Origin: Chryseobacterium sp. Leaf180
Lineage (GTDB): Bacteria; Bacteroidota; Bacteroidia; Flavobacteriales; Weeksellaceae
Assembly (NCBI RefSeq): GCF_001424585.1
Contig: NZ_LMPJ01000009.1
Location: 244,212-308,211 of the forward strand
DNA: 64,000 bases
Direction of reading: 5' to 3'
Part shown: piece after piece, positions 6,842 through 15,034 of the stretch
Layout of the letters: each line of letters begins with the position of its first letter
Position numbering within the stretch: the first letter of the stretch is position 1
Made by a program: the position numbers and the translations under genes
The notes under the pieces: generated by a model
Databases searched by the model: none
What the model was told of the DNA's origin: nothing
Seen by the model: the letters and a program-made list of their open reading frames with translations, nothing else

Positions 6842-8485
6842 TTATAAATCGTCTTCAGCTTTTTTCTTTTTGAATAATTTCATAAAATATTCCCAGCCGA
6901 AGAAAAGAATCAAAATCATTGCGGCAACCCACCAGTACGAAGTTTTATTTGCTTCACCGGTATTTGCTGCTTTAAACATTCTGTCCCAGCGAACTTTGAA
7001 AGGCGCCTGATAAGACGAACTGCTGTCTTTGAAAGCGCCCTGCAAACTCATCCACGTAAACATTGGTTTTCCGACTATATTTTCTTCTGGCACGAAACCA
7101 AAAAATCTCGCATCCAAAGAAGCATCACGATTATCGCCGACCATCATGTAATAATCCTGTTTAATTGTATATTGATTGGCTTCTTTTCCGTTAATAAAAA
7201 TTTTTCCACCTCTGTTTTCAAGTGTATTATGCTCGTAATTTTTGATAATCCACTGAAACTCTGGAAGTGTTTTTTCGTTAATTTCCACAACATCACCTTT
7301 TTTAGGAATTTTCAACGGACCGTACTGGTCCTGATTCCAGCCACTGTTAATCGGAAAAATAGAATTTGTTGTATCAATTTTGGTTCTGGTCTGATCGCGG
7401 TACGCAATTGAAGCTTCACCTTTCGGCTGAATATCTTCCTTCATTTCTAAAACCTGTGGAAGCTGCTTAATTTCAGCTGCGATTTTATCCGTCAAACCCT
7501 GAAAAGCATAAATGATCTGTCCCTTATCATTCTGACCTTCTTGTACAGGTAAAAAGCCATAAATATTATATAATGCCGGAATATCAATCTGACTTCCCGC
7601 AGTGATAATATATCTGTGCTGTGTTTCCTGATCGCCCAGATATTTCTCTGCTTTTCCATTTACAAACATTCTACCGTTTCGCATCTCAAACGTATCGCCG
7701 GCAACCGCCACACATCTTTTTACGTAAGGATCCATCCGGTCGATTGCTGTATGCACAGAATCGCGCGGATAATTGAAAACGACAATATCATTTTTCTGAG
7801 GTTTGTTAAACTGAAAAATCCGTTCATACGGAAGTTTAATTCCTTCTACATAAGATTTACCATCGTTTTTTGGGTTTCCGTCTTTCTGAAAATCATAAAC
7901 TGTTCCTTGCAGAAAAGGAATCGCCACCGGTCGCATCGGCAAGCGGTAACCATAGCTCCATTTATTCACAAAAAGGAAATCACCCACAAGCAGTGTACGC
8001 TCCATCGATCCTGTCGGAATTCCGAAAGGCTGCGTAATGAAAACGTGAATGATGGTTGCGAAAACTACCGCAAAAGTAATCGAGCCTGCAAAAGAATCAG
8101 ATTTTTTTTCATTTTTTTCAGCATCAGTTAAGTATAAATCGTTTTCGGTATACACCTCAGCATCTTTAGAATAATTGACGGTTGCCATATAAATAAACGG
8201 CAGCAAAACCGTAAGAATCTGATCTTTGAAAAGTGTTTTGCCAAATTTCTTCATTAAATATAAATGAAAAACAGACATCATGATCGGTCCCACGATCGGC
8301 AGATAAGCCAAAACTGCCCACCACTTCGGATGCTCAGTTTCTTTTAAAATAATAAAATAATTATAAAAAGGAACAAACGCAAAAACCGGATTGTATCCCA
8401 TTTTTTTAAACAGTTTCCACGTGGAAATCCCCATCAGTAAAGACAAAATGAGAACGTAAACTGCGTATGTTAGAAAATAATTCAT
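6842..8485 (-). CDS. lepB: Signal peptidase I (long Bacteroidota form)
   Basis: 547 aa, about twice the usual length. The N-terminal 100 residues form several membrane segments (DUF5684-like region). A further membrane segment (about 132-152) leads to the catalytic Ser160 in GIPTGSMERTL. The general-base Lys256 is in YVKRCVAVAGD. The last S26 block, MVGDNRDASLDARFFGFVP, lies near the C-terminus, followed by a final hydrophobic segment and a Lys-rich end. A long insertion sits between the Lys box and the GDNRDAS box, as expected in this phylum. It removes signal peptides at the inner membrane. Its N-terminal coding region contains the candidate parS palindrome (8414-8427). Confidence 0.93.
   Translation of the reverse strand: MNYFLTYAVYVLILSLLMGISTWKLFKKMGYNPVFAFVPFYNYFIILKETEHPKWWAVLAYLPIVGPIMMSVFHLYLMKKFGKTLFKDQILTVLLPFIYMATVNYSKDAEVYTENDLYLTDAEKNEKKSDSFAGSITFAVVFATIIHVFITQPFGIPTGSMERTLLVGDFLFVNKWSYGYRLPMRPVAIPFLQGTVYDFQKDGNPKNDGKSYVEGIKLPYERIFQFNKPQKNDIVVFNYPRDSVHTAIDRMDPYVKRCVAVAGDTFEMRNGRMFVNGKAEKYLGDQETQHRYIITAGSQIDIPALYNIYGFLPVQEGQNDKGQIIYAFQGLTDKIAAEIKQLPQVLEMKEDIQPKGEASIAYRDQTRTKIDTTNSIFPINSGWNQDQYGPLKIPKKGDVVEINEKTLPEFQWIIKNYEHNTLENRGGKIFINGKEANQYTIKQDYYMMVGDNRDASLDARFFGFVPEENIVGKPMFTWMSLQGAFKDSSSSYQAPFKVRWDRMFKAANTGEANKTSYWWVAAMILILFFGWEYFMKLFKKKKAEDDL
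8414..8427. promoter_or_regulatory. Candidate parS (ParB-binding palindrome)
   Basis: TTTCCACGTGGAAA is a perfect 14-bp palindrome centred on CACGTG. The inner 12 bases match the core of the parS form GTTCCACGTGGAAC known from Pseudomonas. It lies inside lepB, 1.5 kb from parB in the same gene series. No other symmetric CACGTG site of this length was noticed in the window. ParB binding is inference. Confidence 0.45.
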
Positions 8486-8563
8486 AATTTTTTCTTTGCT
8501 GATTGATTAGTTTTTATCTGCAGATGCTGTATTAGTTTGCGGCATCCTTTTTTTGTTACATTT

Positions 8564-9265
8564 TTAAAGTCCTAAAACATTATTCATGGTGAAATTTCCC
8601 TTTTTACCAAAAATCCATTCTGCTGCAATTACGGCACCTAGCGCAAAACCGTTTCGGTTGTAAGCCGTGTGTTTTATTTCTATTTCATCTACTTCACTTC
8701 GGTAAAATACGCTGTGCGTACCGGGAACTTCATCTTCACGGATCGAAAAAATCCCAAGATGATTTTCCTGAGTGTCTTCCTGTTTCCATGCGTCAAACTT
8801 CTCAGAATTCTTAATAATTCCCTCAGCGAGCGAAATCGCCGTTCCGCTCGGCGCATCAAGTTTGTGAATGTGATGAATTTCTTCAAGCTGACAATTATAA
8901 GAATCTATATTTCTCATAAGCTTCGCCAGTTTTTCGTTTAGAGCAAAAAAGAGATTGACGCCAAGGCTGAAGTTGGATCCATAAAGAAACGCGCTGTCAT
9001 TTTCGACGGCAATTTTTTCGATCTCTGCCTTTTTATCAAGCCAGCCGGTCGTTCCGCAGATCACCGGAATTTTGTTTTCAAGACAGATTTTAATATTGTC
9101 AAAAGCTGCTTCAGGAAGAGAAAATTCGATCGCAACATCTGCTCCGTTAAGATTTTCAGCTGTCGGTTTCTGTTTTAATCGGGCGACAATTTCGTGACCT
9201 CTTTTCTGAGCAGTTTCGTCAATAATCTGACCCATCTTTCCGTAACCTACCAGTGCAATCTTCAT
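8564..9265 (-). CDS. dapB: 4-hydroxy-tetrahydrodipicolinate reductase
   Basis: 233 aa. The N-terminal nucleotide-binding motif is VGYGKMGQ (residues 6-13). The active-site block EIHHIHKLDAPSGTA carries the catalytic His pair and the Lys-x-x-Ala-Pro-Ser-Gly-Thr-Ala substrate loop. The length is at the short end, as in Bacteroidota. It catalyses the second dedicated step of diaminopimelate and lysine synthesis, linking the operon to peptidoglycan precursor supply. It is 4 nt downstream of the DUF5683 gene. Confidence 0.94.
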   Translation of the reverse strand: MKIALVGYGKMGQIIDETAQKRGHEIVARLKQKPTAENLNGADVAIEFSLPEAAFDNIKICLENKIPVICGTTGWLDKKAEIEKIAVENDSAFLYGSNFSLGVNLFFALNEKLAKLMRNIDSYNCQLEEIHHIHKLDAPSGTAISLAEGIIKNSEKFDAWKQEDTQENHLGIFSIREDEVPGTHSVFYRSEVDEIEIKHTAYNRNGFALGAVIAAEWIFGKKGNFTMNNVLGL

Positions 9266-9269
9266 TTTT

Positions 9270-9911
9270 TTAAAATCTAAAATTTAGGCTTAAACCGGTT
9301 TTAGGCGGTTTGTTACCAATCTCATCATAAATAACGGCAGGTGTAAAACTCAGATCAGGATCTTTTCTGCCCTCATATAAATGCGCGTCTACAACAGCAT
9401 CGACAATATTTAAAATATATACCAAACCGGTAATCGCAATTGCGTAATCACGCTGACGTTTTGAGCGGTCTTGTGCATTTCCCAGTGCGATTTTATCAAT
9501 ATTTGGATTGTTGTCGACAAACTCATTTGGTGTTCCGTTGAGTTTTGCGATAAAATATCCGCGGTTTTTTTTGTATTGATTTTGATTCCAGAGTGCGATG
9601 CCGACGGTTGTCCCCAGAGCGCCGTAAACAATAGGAAGTTTCCAGTATTTTTTGTTGTAAACCTGGCCCAAACCTGGCAAAACTGCAGAATATAAACCTG
9701 CGCGTGTCGGATTAAGTTTGGTCGGACGGATTTTTACTCCAGGCGCATTTACCTTTTCAATCTCATTTACCACCTCAGTCTGAGATTGTGGTTTGGCCGC
9801 AGGAATACTGTCTTTCGGATAATATTCTACACGAATCGTATCATTCGGCCTTACCTGAGCAGAGCTGAATGCGAAGAGAAAAAACGGTAAAAGAAAAAGG
9901 AGTTTTTTCAT
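9270..9911 (-). CDS. DUF5683 family membrane/envelope protein
   Basis: 213 aa with a signal peptide (about 1-18, ending SSAQ) and a DUF5683-like domain starting at about residue 65 (RAGLYSAVLPGLGQVYNKKYWKLPIVYGALGT region) with hydrophobic helices (about 89-105 and 155-170). The function is unknown. Its position between parB and dapB, with the stop of parB directly abutting the start (9911/9912), makes it part of this operon. Confidence 0.8.
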   Translation of the reverse strand: MKKLLFLLPFFLFAFSSAQVRPNDTIRVEYYPKDSIPAAKPQSQTEVVNEIEKVNAPGVKIRPTKLNPTRAGLYSAVLPGLGQVYNKKYWKLPIVYGALGTTVGIALWNQNQYKKNRGYFIAKLNGTPNEFVDNNPNIDKIALGNAQDRSKRQRDYAIAITGLVYILNIVDAVVDAHLYEGRKDPDLSFTPAVIYDEIGNKPPKTGLSLNFRF

Positions 9912-10802
9912 CTATTTAATATGCGAAAGAATAAATTCGAGCTCTTCTTCATTTTTAAAATCGAGAACAATCTTTCCTTTTTTTCCGTTTCCGGCAGTTT
10001 TTATTTCCACTTTCACATCGAGAATATCAGAAAGGGTTTTCTGTGCTCTTTTAAAATTGTTTGAAAGCTCTGGTTTCGCTGTTTTAGGCGCAGGAGTTTT
10101 CGCATTTTTCAGTTCGGCAGAAGCCTGTTCGGTCTGTCTTACATTCAAATGTTCTTTTACAATTTTATCAAACAGAATCTGCTGAAGTTCCGGATTTTCT
10201 AAACTGATAATCGCGCGACCATGACCGGCAGAAATTTCTCCGCTTCTAATGGCATTCTGAATATCCGGGCTCAAGCGCAAAAGACGAATGCTGTTGGTAA
10301 TCGTGCTTCGGTCCTTGCCCAGACGCTGACTCAGGTTTTCCTGCGTCATTCCTATTTCATCCAAAAGCCTTTGATAGGTAAGAGCAATTTCGATGGCATC
10401 AAGATCTTCACGCTGGATATTTTCCACCAAAGCCATCTCGAGCAATTCCTGGTCATTTACCAAACGGATATATGCCGGAATCGATTTTAAACCTGCAATT
10501 TTACTCGCCCGGAATCTTCTTTCCCCAGAAATAATCTCAAATTTTTCACCTTCTTTGCGAAGTGTGATCGGCTGAATGATTCCAAGATTTTTAATCGACT
10601 GTGAAAGTTCGTTTAGAGCTTTTTCGTCGAAATACGTTCTTGGCTGCGTAGGATTTGGGTAGATGTCTTCGATTGAAACTTCTACGATATTTCCTACAAA
10701 TTTATCGGCGCCCTCATCTGTTGCAGAGTTTACGGCGGCTTTAGATTCGGCACTCAAAATAGCACCCAAACCTCGCCCCATTGCTCTTTTTTTATCTTTC
10801 AT
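9912..10802 (-). CDS. parB: Chromosome partitioning protein ParB
   Basis: About 296 aa from ATG 10802 (MKDKKRAMGRGLGAIL); an ATG at 10811 would add three residues. The ParB N-terminal CTPase domain has the boxes PNPTQPRTYFDE, IQPITLR and SGERRFRASK (GERRxRA motif). The helix-turn-helix region has TQENLSQRLGKDRSTITNSIRLL, and the C-terminal dimerisation part ends EEELEFILSHIK. ParB binds parS and loads as a sliding clamp that works with ParA and SMC in chromosome segregation. It is 39 nt downstream of parA. Confidence 0.94.
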   Translation of the reverse strand: MKDKKRAMGRGLGAILSAESKAAVNSATDEGADKFVGNIVEVSIEDIYPNPTQPRTYFDEKALNELSQSIKNLGIIQPITLRKEGEKFEIISGERRFRASKIAGLKSIPAYIRLVNDQELLEMALVENIQREDLDAIEIALTYQRLLDEIGMTQENLSQRLGKDRSTITNSIRLLRLSPDIQNAIRSGEISAGHGRAIISLENPELQQILFDKIVKEHLNVRQTEQASAELKNAKTPAPKTAKPELSNNFKRAQKTLSDILDVKVEIKTAGNGKKGKIVLDFKNEEELEFILSHIK

Positions 10803-10841
10803 ATCTTGCATCAAGCTATCCGTTTGCAGCAGTACGCTGTC

Positions 10842-11615
10842 TTAGTTCTTTACTAAATTTTCATTTTTCAGCAAAACCTCTTCGGCAAGCTGTAAGTACT
10901 GAATCGCTCCTTTGCTCTCGGCATCGTAGTTTAAAATACTTTCGCCAAAACTCGGTGCCTCGCTCAAACGTACATTTCTACTTATAATCGTTTCAAAAAC
11001 CATCTCCGGGAAATGTGCGTGAACTTCTTCCACAACTTGGTTTGAAAGACGAAGACGGCTGTCGTACATTGTAAGCAGCAATCCTTCAATATCAAGATCT
11101 TTGTTGTGTATTTTCTGAACGTTTTTTACAGTATTTAAAAGTTTACCCAAACCTTCCAAAGCAAAGTATTCACACTGAATCGGGATAATTACAGAGTCTG
11201 CCGCCGTAAGCGCATTTATCGTAATCAAACCCAAACTAGGCGCACAGTCGATGATGATATAATCATAGTCATCGCGAACAGATTTCAGAGCTTCCTTCAT
11301 CATATATTCGCGGTTTTCTTTGTCTACCAATTCGATTTCTGCCGCTACCAAATCGATGTGAGAAGGCACGATATCAAGATTTGGCGTGGAAGTTTTCTTA
11401 ATGCAGCTTTTCGTATCAATGCTGTGTTCCAGAAGATTATATGTAGAATACTGCACATCATCAACACCAAGACCGGAAGTAGCGTTGGCCTGCGGATCTG
11501 CATCGATGATGAGTATTTTTTTCTCCAATATCCCCAGCGCTGCCGCAAGGTTTACCGCCGTGGTGGTTTTCCCTACGCCACCTTTCTGATTGGCGATACC
11601 TATAATTTTTGCCAT
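10842..11615 (-). CDS. parA: Chromosome partitioning ATPase ParA (Soj type)
   Basis: 257 aa from ATG 11615 (MAKIIGIANQKGGVGKTT); 16 further upstream in-frame codons lack family similarity. The deviant Walker A is KGGVGKTT (residues 10-17), with DADPQANATSGLG, Walker B IIIDCAPSLG and the VIIPIQCEYFALEG block. It has no N-terminal DNA-binding domain, which is typical of chromosomal ParA. It is the first gene of parA-parB-DUF5683-dapB-lepB-wbqC-S8 peptidase. A promoter lies at 11634-11663. Confidence 0.95.
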   Translation of the reverse strand: MAKIIGIANQKGGVGKTTTAVNLAAALGILEKKILIIDADPQANATSGLGVDDVQYSTYNLLEHSIDTKSCIKKTSTPNLDIVPSHIDLVAAEIELVDKENREYMMKEALKSVRDDYDYIIIDCAPSLGLITINALTAADSVIIPIQCEYFALEGLGKLLNTVKNVQKIHNKDLDIEGLLLTMYDSRLRLSNQVVEEVHAHFPEMVFETIISRNVRLSEAPSFGESILNYDAESKGAIQYLQLAEEVLLKNENLVKN

Positions 11616-11633
11616 TAGTAAAACTTTAAGCTT

Positions 11634-11663
11634 CAAAAATACACTTTTTTTCTCTTCATACAA
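11634..11663 (-). promoter_or_regulatory. Promoter of parA
   Basis: On the minus strand a TTG (11661-11663) is followed after 19 nt by TATTTTTG (11634-11641), matching the Bacteroidota housekeeping consensus TTTG / TAnnTTTG. Initiation would fall just ahead of the ATG at 11615. Confidence 0.55.
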
Positions 11664-11726
11664 GTGGCAGCCGAAGGCGCGTGTACGTTAAAATGTTGTT
11701 AACAAGTCCTTTAGACAATAAAAAAA

Positions 11727-11756
11727 TTATCCACAAAAAATATATTTTGTGGATAA
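11727..11756. promoter_or_regulatory. Inverted pair of perfect DnaA boxes / possible tonB terminator
   Basis: TTATCCACA (11727-11735) and its exact complement TGTGGATAA (11748-11756) are perfect consensus DnaA boxes facing each other. They are embedded in a 12-bp inverted repeat (TTATCCACAAAA / TTTTGTGGATAA) with a 6-nt AT loop. Read on the minus strand the hairpin is followed by seven T residues and lies just after the tonB stop, so it can equally serve as a weak terminator. Two matching boxes so close to parA make DnaA binding plausible. Both roles are inference. Confidence 0.5.
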
Positions 11757-11778
11757 CTATTGTTGAGATATAACGGGA

Positions 11779-12606
11779 TTAATTATCAAATTTCATGGTA
11801 ATTGGTAACGTAAAATAACTTCTCACTGCCTGATTATTTATTTTTGCAGGTATCCATTTTCCTTTAATAGATTTTACAGTCCGGATGGCTTCATTATTAA
11901 ATTCCAGAAGTTTCCCGTTGGCTTTCAGGTTTGAAATCGAACCGTCGCGCTCTACAATAAAAGTGACTGTCGTTTTCATCACATCGTCAGTTTCAATTCC
12001 TGAACCGTCGAAATTACTGATTACTTTATTTCTGAATGCATCAAGTCCGCCTGGGAAATTAGCTTCCACATCTACTTTCACCGGAATCGCATTTGGGTCA
12101 ACAGGTTTTACGGTTTCTACCGTTTGTGTAGTCGCTGGCGGACCCGTCTGAACCGTTGGAGCCGTAACTGGTATATAAGTGTTTGGTGGTGCGGTTTCTC
12201 CGATATTGCTATTTACCGTTCCAGCAATGGCTCCTTCAATTTTTATAGGTTTGACTTCATTTTGCACATTGGCAGTCGGCATTGGTACGGTGCGGTCAAT
12301 CGTTTTTACCGGAGGTGCAGCTGCTTCTGGCTTTACAGGCGTCACAGGTTTTACAACTTCAGTCAAATCAGGCACGGAAATTAATATGTGACCTCCATCA
12401 GTATGCCCAATAACCTTATCCGCTTTAAAAATATTTACCGCCAATGGCGCTAGAGAAACTGCTGCCAAAAGGCTGACTCCAATAAATAGTGATTTGGTAA
12501 GAATGCGGTCTGCTTCGCTGCGGAGAACGTAGGCGCCATAGTTTTTATTCCTGTTTTCAAAAATAACTTCGGTGAACAATTGTTCGTGATTGATGTGATT
12601 TTTCAT
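11779..12606 (-). CDS. Energy transducer TonB
   Basis: 275 aa from ATG 12606 (an upstream TTG start is less likely). The cytoplasmic N-terminus carries the FENRNKNYGAYVLR motif common in Bacteroidota TonB proteins. One membrane helix (about 40-60) and a Pro/Val/Thr-rich periplasmic spacer (about 75-170) follow. The C-terminal TonB domain (about 178-275) includes the FPGGLDAFRNKV block and ends in a strand LPITMKFDN. It transmits proton-motive energy to TonB-dependent outer-membrane receptors such as the SusC-like protein at 42.8-45.8 kb. Confidence 0.9.
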   Translation of the reverse strand: MKNHINHEQLFTEVIFENRNKNYGAYVLRSEADRILTKSLFIGVSLLAAVSLAPLAVNIFKADKVIGHTDGGHILISVPDLTEVVKPVTPVKPEAAAPPVKTIDRTVPMPTANVQNEVKPIKIEGAIAGTVNSNIGETAPPNTYIPVTAPTVQTGPPATTQTVETVKPVDPNAIPVKVDVEANFPGGLDAFRNKVISNFDGSGIETDDVMKTTVTFIVERDGSISNLKANGKLLEFNNEAIRTVKSIKGKWIPAKINNQAVRSYFTLPITMKFDN

Positions 12607-12771
12607 TTTCTGAAATTTTATTTGTTTATTATTTATCAAATTTCATTATCTGAATGCTTTGATAATTAACCAACGAAATAAAATCAAAAATATTGCCAAT
12701 AAAATGCGGAATTTTTACCTTAAACTAAAAATTGATATCAAATTACAAATTTAAACTATGTATTAAATAAC
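12607..12771. other. AT-rich intergenic region upstream of tonB
   Basis: The space between the tonB start and the purA terminator is very AT-rich, with TTATTATTTATC and ATTAAATAACA runs and no open reading frame. It must contain the tonB promoter, but no clean TTTG/TAnnTTTG pair was seen. Its low stability could also suit DNA unwinding if the nearby DnaA boxes are functional. Confidence 0.4.
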
Positions 12772-12799
12772 AAAAAAAATCCTGCCGATGACAGGATTT
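12772..12799 (-). terminator. Rho-independent terminator of purA
   Basis: On the minus strand AATCCTG-TCATCGG-CAGGATT forms a 7-bp stem followed by eight T residues, 20 nt after the purA stop. Confidence 0.85.
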
Positions 12800-12819
12800 A
12801 AATATATTCAATGATGCTT

Positions 12820-14106
12820 TTAGAACAATTCTTTTCGGATAATATTCTGACTTCTTTCCGGGCCAACCGAAACCAAGTACACATTGATACCCAAATACTG
12901 CTCAATAAACTCAATGTACTGTTGCGCGGTGTGTGGCAATTCGTCGTAGCTTCTTACTTTCGTAATATCTTCTGACCAGCCCGGTAAATCGTGATAAATC
13001 GATTCGTACTGGTAGAGTTTCTCTGTTGAAGAGGTAAGATAATCGATAATTTTTCCGTCTTCGGTTTTGTAATGGGTTACGATTTTCAGGTTTTCAATTC
13101 CGGTAAGAACGTCTAATTTTGTAATCACTAAATTATTAATTCCGTTAATCATACACGCGTGTTTCAGAGAAACCAAATCGAGCCAACCGGTTCTTCTCGG
13201 TCTTCCTGTGGTTGCTCCAAATTCTCCACCAATCTGTCTGATGCTTTCGCCCAATTCATTATCCAGTTCAGACGGGAAAGGTCCGTTCCCTACTCTTGTA
13301 CAGTACGCTTTTGCAACACCAATCAGGTTTTTCAAAGCTGTAGGAGGAACTCCGGCACCCGAGCAAACTCCGCCGGTAGAAGGTGACGAAGAAGTTACAT
13401 ACGGATATGTTCCAAAGTCGATATCAAGCATTAAAGCCTGTGCACCTTCAAACAAAACGTTTTTTCCGTCGCGAATGGCTTCATTAAGCTCCACTTCAGT
13501 ATCTACAATTCTGTCCTGAAGCTGTTTTCCGATCTCAACATATTCATTGAAAATCTCTTCAACATCTAAAGTCGGTTTGTCAAAATATTTTTCAAAAAGT
13601 GAATTTTTAACTTTCAGATTTTTCTCGATTTTTTCGCGGAGAATTTCAGGATTTAATAAATCCACCATACGTATTCCAACTCTTGCGATTTTGTCTTCGT
13701 AGCATGGCCCGATTCCTTTTTTGGTCGTTCCAATCTGCGTTCCGCCATGTTCTTCCTCACGGTATGTATCCAAAAGAATGTGGTAAGGCATGATGACATG
13801 CGCTCTTCTGCTGATAAAAATATGATCTGTACGAAGGCCTTTGCTTTCAATCTGCCCTACTTCTCTGATAAACGATTTGGGATTTACTACCACACCATTG
13901 GCGATGATACATTTCCCTTTGCACTGCAAAACGCCGGAAGGCAGAAGATGCAGCACAAACTTTTCTTCGCCTACATAGACGGTGTGGCCAGCATTGTCGC
14001 CGCCCTGAAAGCGCACTACATAATCAGATTTTGCCGATAAAACATCCGTGATTTTGCCTTTGCCCTCATCTCCGTACTGAAGACCTACAACTACGTAAGT
14101 TGACAT
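12820..14106 (-). CDS. purA: Adenylosuccinate synthetase
   Basis: 428 aa, full family length. The P-loop QYGDEGKGK (residues 9-17), QGGDNAGHTVYV, GTTKKGIGPCYEDK, the Arg-rich ATTGRPRRTGWLD block and the guanine-specificity region TKLDVLTG are all present. It condenses IMP and aspartate with GTP to form adenylosuccinate, the branch step to AMP. It is a single-gene unit with its own promoter and terminator, divergent from hpt, another IMP-linked gene. Confidence 0.96.
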   Translation of the reverse strand: MSTYVVVGLQYGDEGKGKITDVLSAKSDYVVRFQGGDNAGHTVYVGEEKFVLHLLPSGVLQCKGKCIIANGVVVNPKSFIREVGQIESKGLRTDHIFISRRAHVIMPYHILLDTYREEEHGGTQIGTTKKGIGPCYEDKIARVGIRMVDLLNPEILREKIEKNLKVKNSLFEKYFDKPTLDVEEIFNEYVEIGKQLQDRIVDTEVELNEAIRDGKNVLFEGAQALMLDIDFGTYPYVTSSSPSTGGVCSGAGVPPTALKNLIGVAKAYCTRVGNGPFPSELDNELGESIRQIGGEFGATTGRPRRTGWLDLVSLKHACMINGINNLVITKLDVLTGIENLKIVTHYKTEDGKIIDYLTSSTEKLYQYESIYHDLPGWSEDITKVRSYDELPHTAQQYIEFIEQYLGINVYLVSVGPERSQNIIRKELF

Positions 14107-14131
14107 ATTTTTACTAGATTTTAGATTCGCA

Positions 14132-14163
14132 CAAAATTACTTTTAAAAAAAAAGGTGGGCAAA
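14132..14163 (-). promoter_or_regulatory. Promoter of purA
   Basis: On the minus strand TTTG (14160-14163), a 20-nt spacer and TAATTTTG (14132-14139) match the Bacteroidota sigma consensus. The -7 box lies 25 nt ahead of the purA ATG. Confidence 0.65.
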
Positions 14164-14333
14164 TTTGCGGTGGTTTTTATTTTTTGGCAAAACTCAATGA
14201 TCTTATAATTACTTATTGGTCTATCAGATTTAAAACCATATATATTATAGAACTTAAGAAAATGTAAAATGAGTAGTTCAGAATGATTTCATTGATACAA
14301 AAATTGTCCGCAAAAATTTAATTCTAAAATCCG

Positions 14334-14341
14334 TAACTTTG
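14334..14341 (+). promoter_or_regulatory. Putative -7 element of hpt
   Basis: TAACTTTG matches TAnnTTTG and lies 18 nt ahead of the hpt ATG at 14360. No TTTG is found at the usual spacing; the nearest TTG is 27 nt upstream. The promoter is therefore incomplete on this evidence. Confidence 0.4.
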
Positions 14342-14359
14342 CGCCCTACTAATATTGTT

Positions 14360-14914
14360 ATGGAAAGCATCAAGGTACACGACAAAACTTTCGTTCCCTA
14401 TCTCACAGATTCCGAAATACAGGAAATCGTAAAATCTACCGCGCTGAAAATTCACGAAGATTACAAGGATGAAGTTCCTGTTTTCATCGGTGTTTTGAAT
14501 GGTGTAATTATGTTTTTTTCTGATCTTTTAAAACATTATCCAGGCGAATGCGAGATTGCATTTATCCAGATGAGTTCGTACTCCGGGACCGAATCTTCGG
14601 GAATTGTTTACCAGAAAATGGAGCTTACCAAAGACATCAAAGACCGACACATTATTTTGGTGGAAGACATCGTCGATACAGGAAATACGGTGGAAAGTCT
14701 GTTTAAATATTTCAACGAAACGCAGCGGCCAAAATCGGTAAAAATCGCATCTTTTCTTCTGAAACCGGAAGTATATAAGAAAGATTTTAAACTCGATTAT
14801 ATCGGAAAAGAGATTCCAAATAAATTTGTGCTGGGTTATGGACTTGATTATGATGAACTGGGAAGAAATCTCCCGAATCTTTATCAGTTAGAAGAAGGTC
14901 AGATCAACCATTAA
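14360..14914 (+). CDS. hpt: Hypoxanthine phosphoribosyltransferase
   Basis: 184 aa from ATG 14360; an in-frame TTG at 14339 overlaps the -7 box and is rejected. The PRPP-binding motif ILVEDIVDTGNT sits at about residues 98-109. FIGVLNGVIMFFSDLL and the C-terminal FVLGYGLDYDELGRNLP are hypoxanthine-guanine PRTase signatures. It salvages hypoxanthine and guanine to IMP and GMP. It is the first plus-strand gene after the strand switch, facing away from purA. Confidence 0.94.
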   Translation: MESIKVHDKTFVPYLTDSEIQEIVKSTALKIHEDYKDEVPVFIGVLNGVIMFFSDLLKHYPGECEIAFIQMSSYSGTESSGIVYQKMELTKDIKDRHIILVEDIVDTGNTVESLFKYFNETQRPKSVKIASFLLKPEVYKKDFKLDYIGKEIPNKFVLGYGLDYDELGRNLPNLYQLEEGQINH

Positions 14915-15034
14915 AAGCTTTTAGCTAATAGCTGACTGCTTTTAGCTTTAAGAAAATTATTTTAGAATACATTTTAACAATTAAATATAGCCAAAGGCAA
15001 AGCCAGCGCGTGTTGCCAAAAGCATTTCCACATT
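14915..15034. repeat. Intergenic segment with AGCT-rich degenerate repeats
   Basis: The hpt-adk gap opens with repeated variants of CTTTTAGCT/TAATAGCTGA (14918-14951), an imperfect internal repeat of a kind that could be a dispersed intergenic element. There is no open reading frame and no strong terminator stem. Whether it recurs elsewhere in the genome cannot be seen here. Confidence 0.35.

Noticed and set aside
7616..8131. 171-codon plus frame opposite lepB
   Set aside because: The opposite strand encodes conserved LepB motifs; this frame is Cys/His/Arg-rich with no family features.
12607..12771. Riboswitch or small RNA in the tonB upstream region
   Set aside because: No stable stems; the sequence is simply AT-rich.
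13208..13519. 103-codon plus frame opposite purA
   Set aside because: Shadow of a highly conserved gene.
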